A stretch of 64,000 bases of DNA from CAZNNH01 sp964574335 (GCA_964574335.1 CAZNNH010000012.1:1-64000), one strand, 5' to 3'; positions 15,522 to 24,494 are shown, counted from the first letter of the stretch. Notes: generated from the letters alone by a model not told the origin. A program made the numbers and translations.

Positions 15522-16652
15522 ATGTTCCCGGTGCTTCGCTACGTCGCCGTCAGCTCCACCGTGCAGGGGCTGCTGATGGCGGCAGCCCTGTTCTGGACGG
15601 GCAGAAACGGCCGTACCAGCAGCCGCCTGCTGGCCAGCCTGCTGTTGTCGCTCAGCCTGCTGCTGGTCTGTCACGTCGTCACCGGAATCGACGTGCCGCC
15701 GGCCCTGGGCCTCGCCGCTCAGTTGGGCGTCAACTTGACCTTCCTGCTGGGCCCCCTCCTCTACGCCTACCTCGCCTCCGTGCTCCTGCCCGAGCGGCGG
15801 TGGGGCGCCCGGCCCGCCCTGCACGCGCTTCCCTTCTTCCTCTTCGTCGGGATCACGCTGGCCCACCACCTGAGCCCGGGGGCTGTCTGGCAAGTCCTCG
15901 ACGATTTCTCGGTGCGAGAGGGTGCGGCCCTCGCTCACCTGGCTGGATACCTGTCGTATGCCAGCCTCTCCCTCCAACTCTCGCGGCGCCTCCGGGCGGA
16001 CCAGGCACCGACCCTCGGCGCTCCACGGCTCCATTGGCTGCGGTTCCTGACCCTGAGCTTCGTCGTGGTCTGCCTGTTCCGGACTCTGTCCCTCCTGTTG
16101 GTGCTGGGCCTGCTCCCGGGCGACTTCTGGTGCGGGTGGCTGGCGGGCGCCATCTGGATGACGTTCTTCCTGTTCTTCAACACCATCCTGTTCGTGGGGC
16201 TTTCCGTCCCCAGCCTGTTCACGCAGCACCGGAAGTACGAGCGTTCCCCCCTCGGCGAGGCCCAGAGGAGCCGGTACCTGGCCCGTCTGCGCGATGTGAT
16301 GCAAGACGAGAAGCCCTACCTCGATCCGGGCCTCTCCCTGGCAAGCCTGGCGGAGCGCGTCGACGTGCCTCCCAAGCACCTCTCCCGGCTGCTCAACGCC
16401 GAGTACCAGCAGAGCTTCTACGACTTCGTCAACCGCTTTCGCGTCGACGAGGCCACGGCGCTCCTGCGTGACCCGGCCAGCCAGGACCTGAGCATCCTCG
16501 AGGTCGCCCAACGCGCCGGCTTCGCGTCCAAGCCGACCTTCAACGCCGCGTTCAAGAAGCGGACCGGCAGGACCCCCAGCCAGGTCCGGTCCTCGGAGAC
16601 TTCGGCGGTCCGCCCGCCCGATCCGGCGGTGGACGATCCGCAGGAGGCCTGA
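15522..16652 (+). CDS. AraC-family regulator with membrane-embedded sensor domain
   Basis: The 376-residue protein begins with about seven hydrophobic segments (residues 1-240, for example LLASLLLSLSLLLVCHVV and FFLFVGITLAHHL). It ends with an AraC-type double HTH domain: LSLASLAERVDVPPKHLSRL for the first HTH and LSILEVAQRAGFASKPTFNAA for the second, finishing FKKRTGRTPSQVR. This architecture is known for membrane-bound AraC regulators in many Gram-negative bacteria. The signal is unknown. Divergent location next to the 14669-15415 gene makes that gene a likely target. ATG 15522 begins the first membrane segment. Confidence 0.88.
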   Translation: MFPVLRYVAVSSTVQGLLMAAALFWTGRNGRTSSRLLASLLLSLSLLLVCHVVTGIDVPPALGLAAQLGVNLTFLLGPLLYAYLASVLLPERRWGARPALHALPFFLFVGITLAHHLSPGAVWQVLDDFSVREGAALAHLAGYLSYASLSLQLSRRLRADQAPTLGAPRLHWLRFLTLSFVVVCLFRTLSLLLVLGLLPGDFWCGWLAGAIWMTFFLFFNTILFVGLSVPSLFTQHRKYERSPLGEAQRSRYLARLRDVMQDEKPYLDPGLSLASLAERVDVPPKHLSRLLNAEYQQSFYDFVNRFRVDEATALLRDPASQDLSILEVAQRAGFASKPTFNAAFKKRTGRTPSQVRSSETSAVRPPDPAVDDPQEA

Positions 16653-16823
16653 GGGGAGACCGGCCGAAACGGTCCGGAATCCTCGGCGAGGGGGTCTCAG
16701 CCGATCCGCGCAGTCGACCTTCGGCCCTCCCACGTCGATCTTGGGGCTCGATGCACCCCATGTCCGGGGACTCGGCCCGGCTCGGAAAGCCTAGCCGGTC
16801 CCCCCGAGGAGGGCCAATAGCTC

Positions 16824-17210
16824 ATGAGTCACCCAGGTCGACGCCGGTTCATCGGGAATGCCGCGGTCTTCGGAGGCTGCCTGGCGGTGTGCGGCCTCAA
16901 GCCGCGTCCCACCAGGGCAGGGTCTGTCGAGGGAGGGGCGGAGGAGGACGAGTTCCGCTGGACGGCCTTCTGCTGCCAGCGCTGCGACACCTGTCGGGCC
17001 TACCTCGACAAGGAGTGCCCCTCCTGCAAGGCCCACCCCTCGGCCGGAGAGTGCCGGGTCAAACGCTGCGCCGTCGAGCGAGAGGTCGCCACCTGCGCCC
17101 ACTGCGAGGACTTCCCCACCTGCCCGCAGCCGGGCTTCAAGGAGCATCCCGAGGTGAAGGCGCTGGCCGAGGAGCTGCGCAAGAAGCTCCAGGAGGCGCG
17201 TTCGTCCTGA
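16824..17210 (+). CDS. Tat-exported cysteine-rich DUF3795 protein
   Basis: The 128-residue protein has a twin-arginine signal (GRRRFIGNAAVFGGCLAVCG) and a Cys-rich DUF3795-type core: AFCCQRCDTCRAYLDKECPSCKA, CRVKRCAVEREVATCAHCEDFPTCP. The cysteine spacing suggests metal or Fe-S binding. Tat export would fit a protein that folds around its cofactor in the cytoplasm. A paralogue lies directly downstream at 17371. Function is unknown; DUF3795 proteins are usually annotated as hypothetical zinc-binding proteins. Confidence 0.8.
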   Translation: MSHPGRRRFIGNAAVFGGCLAVCGLKPRPTRAGSVEGGAEEDEFRWTAFCCQRCDTCRAYLDKECPSCKAHPSAGECRVKRCAVEREVATCAHCEDFPTCPQPGFKEHPEVKALAEELRKKLQEARSS

Positions 17211-17370
17211 TCTGACCTTGGCCCCGTCGGCGCCGCTCAGACCCCGACGAACTCAGGGGACCGGACCAGCCGGCGGTCGGGCCCGTATCCTCGGCCACTG
17301 TGCCGGGAACCTCGACCGGGGGGATTTGTGTGCCGGGCACGGCCGCCGGCACCTCACGAGGAGGCAAGAC

Positions 17371-17853
17371 ATGACCACCGAGAACCCGACACGCCGGCAG
17401 TTCCTGCAGGTGGGGGGCGCTTGTGGAGTGTGCGCCGTCTGTGGGGGGCTGGCCGCTGGCCCGCGGCGGGCCCTGGCCGCCGAGACGGGCGAGTACGACT
17501 TCGAGAAGCTGACCTACTGCTGCTTCGAGTGCGACCCGAAGAAGTGCCCGACGCTCAAGGCCACGCTCGAGAACGACCTCGAGTACAAGAAGAAGACGGC
17601 CGTCGAGTGGTCGGAGAGGTACGAGCGCGAGGTCTCTGCCGACGAGGTCTTCTGCTACGGCTGCCGGGTCCCCGACGACAAGATGAGCCTGCTCGTGAAG
17701 CGATGCGACGTGCGGCAGTGCGTCCTCGACAAGGGCCTGGTCTCGTGCGCTCACTGCCCCGACCTGGTCACCTGCCAGCGGGAGCTGTGGACCAGCTTCC
17801 CCGACTTCCGCAAGCACGTCCTGGGCATCCAGGAGAAGGTCCTGGCCGGGTAG
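17371..17853 (+). CDS. Second Tat-exported cysteine-rich DUF3795-like protein
   Basis: The 160-residue product has a twin-arginine signal (TRRQFLQVGGACGVCAVCGG) and a cysteine-rich body with the same spacing as the upstream paralogue: YCCFECDPKKCPTLKATL, VFCYGCRVPDDKMSLLVKRC, VRQCVLDKGLVSCAHCPDLV. It keeps the terminal helix seen in DUF3795 proteins (FPDFRKHVLGIQEKVLAG). GAGG precedes ATG 17371. Two adjacent Tat-signal copies suggest duplication and a periplasmic role with an assembled metal site; substrate or partner unknown. Confidence 0.78.
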   Translation: MTTENPTRRQFLQVGGACGVCAVCGGLAAGPRRALAAETGEYDFEKLTYCCFECDPKKCPTLKATLENDLEYKKKTAVEWSERYEREVSADEVFCYGCRVPDDKMSLLVKRCDVRQCVLDKGLVSCAHCPDLVTCQRELWTSFPDFRKHVLGIQEKVLAG

Positions 17854-17872
17854 GCCCGCCCCCGCATCGGGA

Positions 17873-17901
17873 TTGACAGGCCCCGGGGGCTCGCGTAGCG
17901 T
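17873..17901 (+). promoter_or_regulatory. Promoter of the GH43 gene (sigma-70-like)
   Basis: A perfect -35 TTGACA (17873-17878) and TAGCGT (17896-17901) are separated by 17 bases. The GTG start of the glycosidase is at 17932, preceded by AAAGGAGG. Confidence 0.6.
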
Positions 17902-17931
17902 CCCTCCGCGAGACAAGCGAAAGGAGGGGGC

Positions 17932-19629
17932 GTGAGCAACCGGTCCTTGTTCCTGCTGGCTCTGACGGCCGTCCTGCTGCACAGCGCCACACCGGCGCAG
18001 GCGGAGCCGGCCGGCCCCAACGCCGTGTTCGAGTGGTTCGAGTACGTGGGGCAGGACGAGCAGCCCGCCGTGACCCCGGGCCACTACCGGAATCCGATCC
18101 TGGGGGGCTTCTATCCCGATCCCAGCCTGTGCCGCGTGGGCGAGGACTACTACCTGGTCACGTCGTCCTTCGCCTACTACCCGGGCGTGCCGATCTTCCA
18201 CAGCCGCGATCTCGTCCACTGGCGCCAGATCGGCCACGTGCTGACCCGGCCCTCACAGCTCGAGATGCGGGGCCTGCGGGTGTCGGAGGGGATCTTCGCC
18301 CCGACGATCCGCTTCCACGACGGCGTCTTCTACATGATCACCACGCTGGTGGGCGGCGGCGGCAACTTCTACGTCACCGCCAAGGACCCGGCCGGGCCGT
18401 GGTCGGAGCCGGTCTGGCTCCGCGAGATCGACGGCATCGATCCCTCCTTCTTCTTCGACGACGACGGGCGCGCCTACGTCGTCAACAACGGTCCCCCTCC
18501 CGAAGCCCCCCGCTACTCGGGCCACCGTGCGCTGTGGCTCCAGGAGCTCGACCTGGCTGCCGGGCGGCTGGTCGGACCGCGCCGGGTGATCGTCGACGGC
18601 GGCGTCGACATCTCCAAGCACCCGATCTGGATCGAGGGGCCGCACCTGTTCCGGAGAGGGGGGTGGTACGTCCTGATCGCGGCCGAGGGCGGCACCGCCG
18701 AGGACCACTCCGAGGTCGTCTTCCGGAGCCGGGCGGTCTTCGGACCCTACACGCCCTGGGAGCACAACCCGATGCTCACCCAGCGCACCCTGGATGCCGA
18801 CCGCCCTCACCCCGTCACCTCCACCGGCCATGCCGACTTCGTCGAGACGCCCGCGGGGGCCTGGTGGAGCGTCTTCCTCGGGTGCCGTCCTTACCAGGGG
18901 AGGCTCTACAACACCGGCCGGGAGACGTTCCTGCTGCCCGTGACCTGGACCGACGACGAGTGGCCGACGATCCTGGCGCCGGGCCAGCCGGTCCCGCTGG
19001 TGGCCCCTTCCCCGGACCTACCGGTCGTGCCGGCGCCCCCGATGACGGGCAGCTTCACCTGGCGTGAAGGGTTCGACCAAGAGACGCTGGGGTTTGCCTG
19101 GAACTCGCTGCGGGGGCCCGCCGACGGCTGGCACCGCGTGGACCCGGAGGCCGGGGGCCTGGTGCTCGAGGCCCGTCCCGTGGCCCTGACCAGTCGGGAC
19201 GTCCCGTCGTTCCTCGGCCGCCGACAGCAGCACGCCACGTTCACGGTCACCACGGCGCTTCGCGCTCCCCACGGAGAGGGCTGGTCGGCGGGCCTGGTCG
19301 CCTTCCAGAACGAGACCTTCCACCTCTACCTGGGAGTGCGTCCGGTGGAAGCGGGCCTCGAGGTCTTCCTGGAGCGGGTGGCCGACCGTCGTCCGGAGGC
19401 CCGGCCGGAGACGATCGCGCGCGCCGCCGTGGCGGGGCCGCTGCCGGCGACCGTGCTCCTGAAGATCGAGGGCCGGGGTCGGGCCTACTCCTTCTCCTTC
19501 GCCACGCGACCGGGCGAGTGGACGTCGCTCAGCGACGGCGAGGACGGCTCGATCCTCAGCACCGCCACCGCCGGGGGCTTCGTCGGGACCTACCTCGGCC
19601 TCCACGCCCGGACCGAGCCGTCGGAGTAG
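17932..19629 (+). CDS. Glycoside hydrolase family 43 (beta-xylosidase/arabinofuranosidase type), secreted
   Basis: The 565-residue protein has a signal peptide, a five-bladed propeller GH43 catalytic domain (about residues 50-355), and a C-terminal beta-sandwich like GH43_C2 (about 375-565). The catalytic triad is visible: Asp63 in GFYPDPS (general base), Asp170 in DGIDPSFFFDDDG (pKa modulator) and Glu235 in WIEGPHLF (general acid). Such enzymes remove xylose or arabinose from hemicellulose oligosaccharides; exact specificity cannot be read. The start is GTG 17932 with a strong Shine-Dalgarno. It stands alone, with no transporter beside it. Confidence 0.9.
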   Translation: MSNRSLFLLALTAVLLHSATPAQAEPAGPNAVFEWFEYVGQDEQPAVTPGHYRNPILGGFYPDPSLCRVGEDYYLVTSSFAYYPGVPIFHSRDLVHWRQIGHVLTRPSQLEMRGLRVSEGIFAPTIRFHDGVFYMITTLVGGGGNFYVTAKDPAGPWSEPVWLREIDGIDPSFFFDDDGRAYVVNNGPPPEAPRYSGHRALWLQELDLAAGRLVGPRRVIVDGGVDISKHPIWIEGPHLFRRGGWYVLIAAEGGTAEDHSEVVFRSRAVFGPYTPWEHNPMLTQRTLDADRPHPVTSTGHADFVETPAGAWWSVFLGCRPYQGRLYNTGRETFLLPVTWTDDEWPTILAPGQPVPLVAPSPDLPVVPAPPMTGSFTWREGFDQETLGFAWNSLRGPADGWHRVDPEAGGLVLEARPVALTSRDVPSFLGRRQQHATFTVTTALRAPHGEGWSAGLVAFQNETFHLYLGVRPVEAGLEVFLERVADRRPEARPETIARAAVAGPLPATVLLKIEGRGRAYSFSFATRPGEWTSLSDGEDGSILSTATAGGFVGTYLGLHARTEPSE

Positions 19630-19658
19630 CCGCCGGCCGGGCGGAGCGCGCCTTCCGC

Positions 19659-20705
19659 TCAGCCGCGGAGCGCCTCGTGCAACTCCGCCTCCAGGCGCCG
19701 CGCGCTCCTGGCGATCGAGTAGCGCCGGGCGGTCCGGAGCCCTGCGGCAGAGAGGCGTCGCCGAAGGTCGCCGTCGACCAGGAGCTCGCGGATCCGTCGG
19801 GCCATCTCGTGCACGCTGCCGCATGCGACGACCAGGGCGTTGTGGCGGTCGCGGGCGTATTCCGGGACCGCGCCGACTGGCGTGGTCACCACCGGACACC
19901 CGCAGGCCATCGCCTCGAGCGGCGGCAGCGCGAAGCCCTCCCGGCGGCTCGGGTAGAGGAGCAGCGTCGAGGTGGAGTAGAGGCGTCGCAGCTCGGCGTC
20001 GTCCGGGTGATAGCGAAACCCGGCCCATTCCGGCACGGATCGCGGCGCCACGGTCCCGCACAGCCGAACGGCGAGCGACGGCATCCGCTCCCGGACCAGG
20101 GCCAGGGCCGCCAGGCCATCCTCCGCCCCCTTGCGAGGGTCGGGATGGTAGAGCATGAGGACGCTCTGCGTTTGCGGAGCGCCATCGGGGAAGAAGCGCT
20201 CGCCGTCCACACCGCACGGCACCACGCCGTGGACCCGGCAGCCCGGCTCACGCCGTAGCTCCTCGACGGCTTGGCGCGAGAGGGTGATTCGGTGGAGCGG
20301 CAGGCGGTAGCAGCGCCGGACTCCGTCTTCGGGTCCCGTGCCGCCCTCGTGGTGCATGGCCAGGTGCACCTTGCGGCCCCGGGAGGGCTGAAGCCGGGCG
20401 ACGTCGTGGGCGGTCGGCCAGGAGGTGGCGACCACCAGGTCGGCGCGGGGCAGGAAGGGGCTCCACACCAGTGGTACCCGTCGCAGCCGGCACTCGAGGG
20501 GGAACCAGGGGACGCCGGCCGGCTGGCGCAGCCTCCGGCGGAGCTCCTCGAGCTGCTGCCGCCGGCTGAAGTGGAAGCGATACGGCCAGAGCGGGTAGAC
20601 CACCGTCACGGCGTGTCCGGCTCGCCTGAGCCAGTTGGCGGCGTCCAGAACCATTCGGATGCCGCCGGTCAAGCTGACGAACGGGACAACGAAGCTGACT
20701 CGCAC
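19659..20705 (-). CDS. Glycosyltransferase family 4 protein
   Basis: The 348-residue GT-B enzyme opens with VRVSFVVPFVSLTGGIRMVL, a Rossmann start with the GG loop of GT4 enzymes. Its C-terminal half has LMLYHPDPRKGAEDGL and the nucleotide-sugar motif YPSRREGFALPPLEAMACGCPVV, with both retaining-GT glutamates. It would transfer a sugar from a nucleotide donor to a growing surface glycan. GTG 20705 has GGAGGA just upstream and overlaps the end of the GT2-GT4 fusion gene by 37 bases, so it is the last gene of a three-gene operon. Donor and acceptor unknown. Confidence 0.88.
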   Translation of the reverse strand: MRVSFVVPFVSLTGGIRMVLDAANWLRRAGHAVTVVYPLWPYRFHFSRRQQLEELRRRLRQPAGVPWFPLECRLRRVPLVWSPFLPRADLVVATSWPTAHDVARLQPSRGRKVHLAMHHEGGTGPEDGVRRCYRLPLHRITLSRQAVEELRREPGCRVHGVVPCGVDGERFFPDGAPQTQSVLMLYHPDPRKGAEDGLAALALVRERMPSLAVRLCGTVAPRSVPEWAGFRYHPDDAELRRLYSTSTLLLYPSRREGFALPPLEAMACGCPVVTTPVGAVPEYARDRHNALVVACGSVHEMARRIRELLVDGDLRRRLSAAGLRTARRYSIARSARRLEAELHEALRG

Positions 20706-23092
20706 GTCTCCTCCGGGCGTGGGGGGGACAGGCCTGGCAGGGGAGGCAGCCGGCCCCATTCGGCCAGCAACGACGCCGCCCTCGAGCGGCAGCCTTCCCG
20801 GTAGGCGACGGCCGCCTCGGGTTCCATGCGGAGGACCGCCCGCAGGGCGCTGGCGATGGCGTCGGTGCAGTAGGGATCGAACGTGAACAGACCCTCCATG
20901 AGCCTCCTGGGCAACGAAGCCAGCGCCGCCGTCACCACCAGGGACGAGCAGCACATGGCCTCGATGACCGGCAGGCCGAAGCCCTCGTAGAGGCTGGGGT
21001 ACACGACCGCGGACGCGAGGCGGTAGAGCGAGGGAAGGTGCTCGAACGGCACGCAGCCGATCCTCCGGATCATCGGGTAGGAATCGCTCTCCACCAGGGC
21101 CCTGCCGAGACCCTCGTCCCACCCGTCCGGCCCCGCCAGGACCAGGAGCGGCACCTCGGCTTCAGTGCCAAGGACACGCTCGTAGGCCCTCACCAGGCGG
21201 CGGAGGTTCTTCCTGGGTTCGAGGGTGCCGACGCAGAGCAGGTAGGGTTGCTCCAGGCCGTAGCGGGCGGGAACTCCAGCCATCACCTTCCCGGTGGAAA
21301 AAGCGGGATTGACGGGCACTGGCATCAGCCGCACGCTCTCGGGGTCGACCCGCAGCCGGTCGATGATGTCGCGACGGCTGTTCTTCGAGAGCGTCACGAT
21401 CGTCTCCGCCCGCCGCTCCACGTAGTGGAGGTACTCCTCGAACTCGGCCACGTTGCCCGGTGTGTGCAGGTCGGGGTGGACGCGGGTGGTGAGGTCCGGC
21501 ACCCACGCTACCTTTCGCGAGCGGGCATGCCGGAAGCGGCCCTGCCACACCACCAGCTCCACCGCCTCCTTGCCCTTGAAGGGCCGCCAGGGAGGCAGCC
21601 GGAGCTGCAGGAAGCGGAGCGCCCTTGCCAGCAGCGGGAGCCTGGCCCGTCCCAGCTCCGTGGCCAATCCCGCCAGGCCGGCGTCGGCGAGGATCGCCGC
21701 CGCCGCCAGCCCGAGCGCGGCGCAGCACCCGAGGACGACGGGTGACGCAAGCCCGGCAGCGATCGACGCTGGCGCCGCGACGCCGCCCAGCGCCAGCGCC
21801 ACCAGGCTGAAGCTCTGGAGCTGTCGGTGCTGGGCGGTCCAGTGCAGGCGGCCGATGCCGACCCGGTGCATCTGCAAGCGATCCGCCTCCACACCGAGGC
21901 GTTCGGCAAGTGGGGCGCGGCCCGCCGCGGGCAGGGTCACGTGGACCCTCCAGTCCTCGTCACACCAGCACAGCAAGGCCCGGATCAGCTCCACCAGCAG
22001 ATTGAAGTAGCCGGCCGGAGGCTCGGCCAGTGGCGTGCCGTCGATCCAGATCTCGGGTGCGTCGGCGGGCCGGGTCCGCCGCCCGACGAGCAGCCGGCGC
22101 AGACGCTCCCAGGTCCAGCGCGCCCCATGCTCGCCCCAACGGCGAGCCGAGCACAGCGCCTGTTCGACGGCCCGGCCGAGCGTCCCTCGGGATAGAGAGT
22201 GGCGGCACAGGTCGAGGACCCGGCCCGGCAGAAGGAGCATCCCAGCCGTGGCCCGCAACGACGCGATCGGCCGGTGTTGCCGCAACAGCTGTCGGGCGCA
22301 GGTCCGGTGTTGTCCCAGCAGGTAGTCGCCGACCGCCCGCCTCACCTCGGGAGGGTGACTCGGCCGCGCCCGGATCGGCCGCAGCAGCCGGAGCTGCTCG
22401 TCGAGCGCGACATCCGGGTGGCGCCGGGTGAACTGGCCGTCGTGGATCCGCCTTCGCACCAGCGGCAACGGCTGGCAGAAGAGCGCCGAGCGGCGCGCCA
22501 CACGAAGCCACAGGTCGATGTCCTCGACGTAGTTGTAGCCCGGGTCGAAGCCGCCGGCGGCCGACAGGACGCTGGCCCTGGCGAAGACCGTCGAGGCCTC
22601 GATGAAGCAGCCACGCGTCAGCAGCTCGCGCCTGGCCCGTCCGGCTCTCAGATCGAGCGACTCGAGGTCGAAACGCTCGGAAAGGCGACCGATGGGACGG
22701 CCCGAGCCGTCGACGTAGGCGCAGTCGGAGAAGGCCAGGCCGACCTCGGGGCGCTGTCGGAGGGCGCTCACCTGTAGCGCCAGCTTGTCCTCTTCCCAGC
22801 AGTCGTCGTGGTCGACGATCGCCACGTACTCGCCGCGGGCCTCCAGGAGGCTTCTGGCCCGGGCGTGGCCGAGGCCGCGGTGGGGCTGAGCGACCAGCCG
22901 CAGGCGGCCGTCTCGGAAGCTCTCCCGGATCCTCTCCGCGCAGCCGTCCGTGGAGCCGTCGTCGACAAGCACCACCTCGAAGTCGGTGTAGGTCTGGCCC
23001 AGGACGCTCCGCAGCGTCTCCGCGACGTAGCGCGCGGAGTCAAACAGGCAGATCGTGACGCTGACAGAAGGATGTGGTTCGTCGGATGACAT
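20669..23092 (-). CDS. Fused glycosyltransferase: GT2 domain + GT4 domain with hydrophobic insertion
   Basis: The 807-residue protein joins two enzymes. Residues 10-240 form a GT-A (GT2) domain: VVLVDDGSTDG at 40-50, metal-binding DHDD at 94-97 and EDIDLW at 190-195. Residues 345-790 form a GT-B (GT4) domain: LCVGTLEPRKNLRRLVRAY and YPSLYEGFGLPVIEAM. A hydrophobic stretch of about 48 residues (428-475, FSLVALALGGVAAPASIAAG onward) interrupts the N-terminal half of the GT4 domain and could form one or two membrane helices. ATG 23092 overlaps the aminotransferase gene by 53 bases. One polypeptide could add two successive sugars at the membrane; that is inference. Confidence 0.88.
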   Translation of the reverse strand: MSSDEPHPSVSVTICLFDSARYVAETLRSVLGQTYTDFEVVLVDDGSTDGCAERIRESFRDGRLRLVAQPHRGLGHARARSLLEARGEYVAIVDHDDCWEEDKLALQVSALRQRPEVGLAFSDCAYVDGSGRPIGRLSERFDLESLDLRAGRARRELLTRGCFIEASTVFARASVLSAAGGFDPGYNYVEDIDLWLRVARRSALFCQPLPLVRRRIHDGQFTRRHPDVALDEQLRLLRPIRARPSHPPEVRRAVGDYLLGQHRTCARQLLRQHRPIASLRATAGMLLLPGRVLDLCRHSLSRGTLGRAVEQALCSARRWGEHGARWTWERLRRLLVGRRTRPADAPEIWIDGTPLAEPPAGYFNLLVELIRALLCWCDEDWRVHVTLPAAGRAPLAERLGVEADRLQMHRVGIGRLHWTAQHRQLQSFSLVALALGGVAAPASIAAGLASPVVLGCCAALGLAAAAILADAGLAGLATELGRARLPLLARALRFLQLRLPPWRPFKGKEAVELVVWQGRFRHARSRKVAWVPDLTTRVHPDLHTPGNVAEFEEYLHYVERRAETIVTLSKNSRRDIIDRLRVDPESVRLMPVPVNPAFSTGKVMAGVPARYGLEQPYLLCVGTLEPRKNLRRLVRAYERVLGTEAEVPLLVLAGPDGWDEGLGRALVESDSYPMIRRIGCVPFEHLPSLYRLASAVVYPSLYEGFGLPVIEAMCCSSLVVTAALASLPRRLMEGLFTFDPYCTDAIASALRAVLRMEPEAAVAYREGCRSRAASLLAEWGRLPPLPGLSPPRPEETCESASLSRSSA

Positions 23093-24164
23093 GCTCGACC
23101 TGCTCCTCCCGCATCCCGGCGAAGAGCGGAAGCGACACCAGCTCGGCGCCGAGGCGCTCCGTGATCGGCAGCCGCCCGCCATACCGCGCGAAAGCCGGCT
23201 GCCGATGGTTTGGAGGGTAGAGGACTTGGGTCTCGATCCCGTGGGCCATCAGCGCCCTCATCAGAGCCGCGCGTCGATTCCTCCGGACCCGCAGCGTGTA
23301 GCAGAACGGCACCTCTTCGGCGAGATCGTGCATCGGCAGACGAAGCGCCGGCAGCCCACGGAAGGCTTCGTCGTATCGGCCGGCGACGTACCGACGCTCC
23401 CGGACCAGCTCGCTCACCCGCTCGAGCTGCGCCAGGCCTACCGCGGCGTTGACGTCGCTCATGTGGTACCGGAAGCCGGCCTCCACGACCCGCACTCGGC
23501 CCTTGTCGCTGCCGGCGCGCGGCCCCCGGATCCCGAGCCGGCGCATTCGCCGAATACGTTCCGCCCAGGCCTCACGGGCCGTGCACACGGCACCACCCTC
23601 GCAGCAGGTCACGGCCTTGATCGGATCGAAGCTGAAGCAGGTCAGGTGCCCCCCGGCACCGACCCGGGTGCCGTCCCTCGCCGAGCCGAAGGCGTGGGCC
23701 GCATCCTCCACCACCACCAGCGAATGACGGCCGGCGAGATCCAGCAGCCGCCCCATCTCGGCCGGCCGCCCCGCGTAGTGCACGGGCACGATCGCCCGGG
23801 TGCGCGGGGTCAGACGCCGCTCCGCGTCCGAGACGTCCAGGGTCAGGTCGTCCTCTCGGCACTCGGCAAAGACGGGAGCGCCGCCCGCCGCCAGGACCGC
23901 CTGGACGGTCGCCGCGAAGGTGAGCGAAGGGACCACCACCTCACGCCCGCGAACCCCCACGGCCTCCAGGGCCAGGTGGAGCGCCGCCGTGCCCGAGCTG
24001 ACCGCGACGCAAAGAGGTGCTCCGACGAGCTTCGCCACCGCGCGCTCGAATCTCTCGACAGCCGGTCCCATCCCCAGCCAGCCGCTGCGCAGCACCTCCC
24101 CAACGGCCGCGACCTCCCTCGGCCCGATCGAAGGACGCGCCAGCGGCACGCTCCATCGCTGCAT
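23040..24164 (-). CDS. DegT/DnrJ/EryC1-type PLP sugar aminotransferase
   Basis: The 374-residue enzyme shows the family signatures: VPLARPSIGPREVAAV at the start, SSGTAALHLAL, VVVEDAAHAFGS (Asp for the pyridine nitrogen), and the PLP lysine in CFSFDPIKAVTCCEGGAV. It should aminate a nucleotide-linked keto-sugar, supplying an amino sugar to the two glycosyltransferases downstream. ATG 24164 has AGGAGGGAGG just before it. The three genes overlap and read as one operon, behind a sigma-54-type promoter at 24190-24205. No dehydratase for the keto-sugar precursor is encoded in the window. Confidence 0.92.
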   Translation of the reverse strand: MQRWSVPLARPSIGPREVAAVGEVLRSGWLGMGPAVERFERAVAKLVGAPLCVAVSSGTAALHLALEAVGVRGREVVVPSLTFAATVQAVLAAGGAPVFAECREDDLTLDVSDAERRLTPRTRAIVPVHYAGRPAEMGRLLDLAGRHSLVVVEDAAHAFGSARDGTRVGAGGHLTCFSFDPIKAVTCCEGGAVCTAREAWAERIRRMRRLGIRGPRAGSDKGRVRVVEAGFRYHMSDVNAAVGLAQLERVSELVRERRYVAGRYDEAFRGLPALRLPMHDLAEEVPFCYTLRVRRNRRAALMRALMAHGIETQVLYPPNHRQPAFARYGGRLPITERLGAELVSLPLFAGMREEQVEHVIRRTTSFCQRHDLPV

Positions 24165-24189
24165 CAAGCCTCCCTCCTGGCCCACGCCG

Positions 24190-24205
24190 AGCAATCGGCG
24201 TACCA
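24190..24205 (-). promoter_or_regulatory. Sigma-54 (-24/-12) promoter of the glycan operon
   Basis: Minus strand TGGTACG-CCGA-TTGCT matches the sigma-54 consensus TGGCACG-N4-TTGCW with one mismatch and exact GG-N10-GC spacing. The predicted start near 24179 leaves a 15-base leader that begins at the ribosome binding site of the DegT gene. Confidence 0.6.
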
Positions 24206-24373
24206 GGACGTCCGACCGGTCCCCCGCGCGGCTGGAGAAGTCGGGTGTTGCCAAGCCGTTCTGATCCCGTGGCTTCTCGCCGCACGCGTCTCGAGCCCGA
24301 GCCCCACCTCGGAGCATCAAGACCTGGCGTCCGTACGGCGGCGGGACGCTGTTCGGGGATCGAACGTTTCCGG

Positions 24374-24406
24374 CCCAGTCGCCTTCCCCCTGGAATGGCA
24401 ACTGGG
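24374..24406. promoter_or_regulatory. Large dyad upstream of the glycan operon (candidate enhancer site)
   Basis: CCCAGT (24374-24379) pairs with ACTGGG (24401-24406), and inside it TTCC (24384-24387) pairs with GGAA (24392-24395). Counting the GCC/GGC pairs between, almost the whole 33-bp element is a nested dyad with one mismatch and one bulge. It lies about 195-227 bp upstream of the predicted sigma-54 start, a usual enhancer distance. The remainder of 24206-24560 is non-coding and holds the DUF3617 promoter. Confidence 0.4.
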
Positions 24407-24494
24407 GGAGCCGCGAGGCCTCCTGCTCCTGGCCGTCGACGCGGCCGAGGCTGCGGCTCGGGTGGCAACCTCGCAGCCGGAGCCCTCTCCCGCC

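Noticed and set aside
14640..16733. Extension of the 13515-14639 membrane protein to a 1072-residue protein
   Set aside because: The extension crosses the secreted helical protein gene in another frame and the AraC gene antisense. A good ribosome site and hydrophobic N-terminus support ATG 14639.
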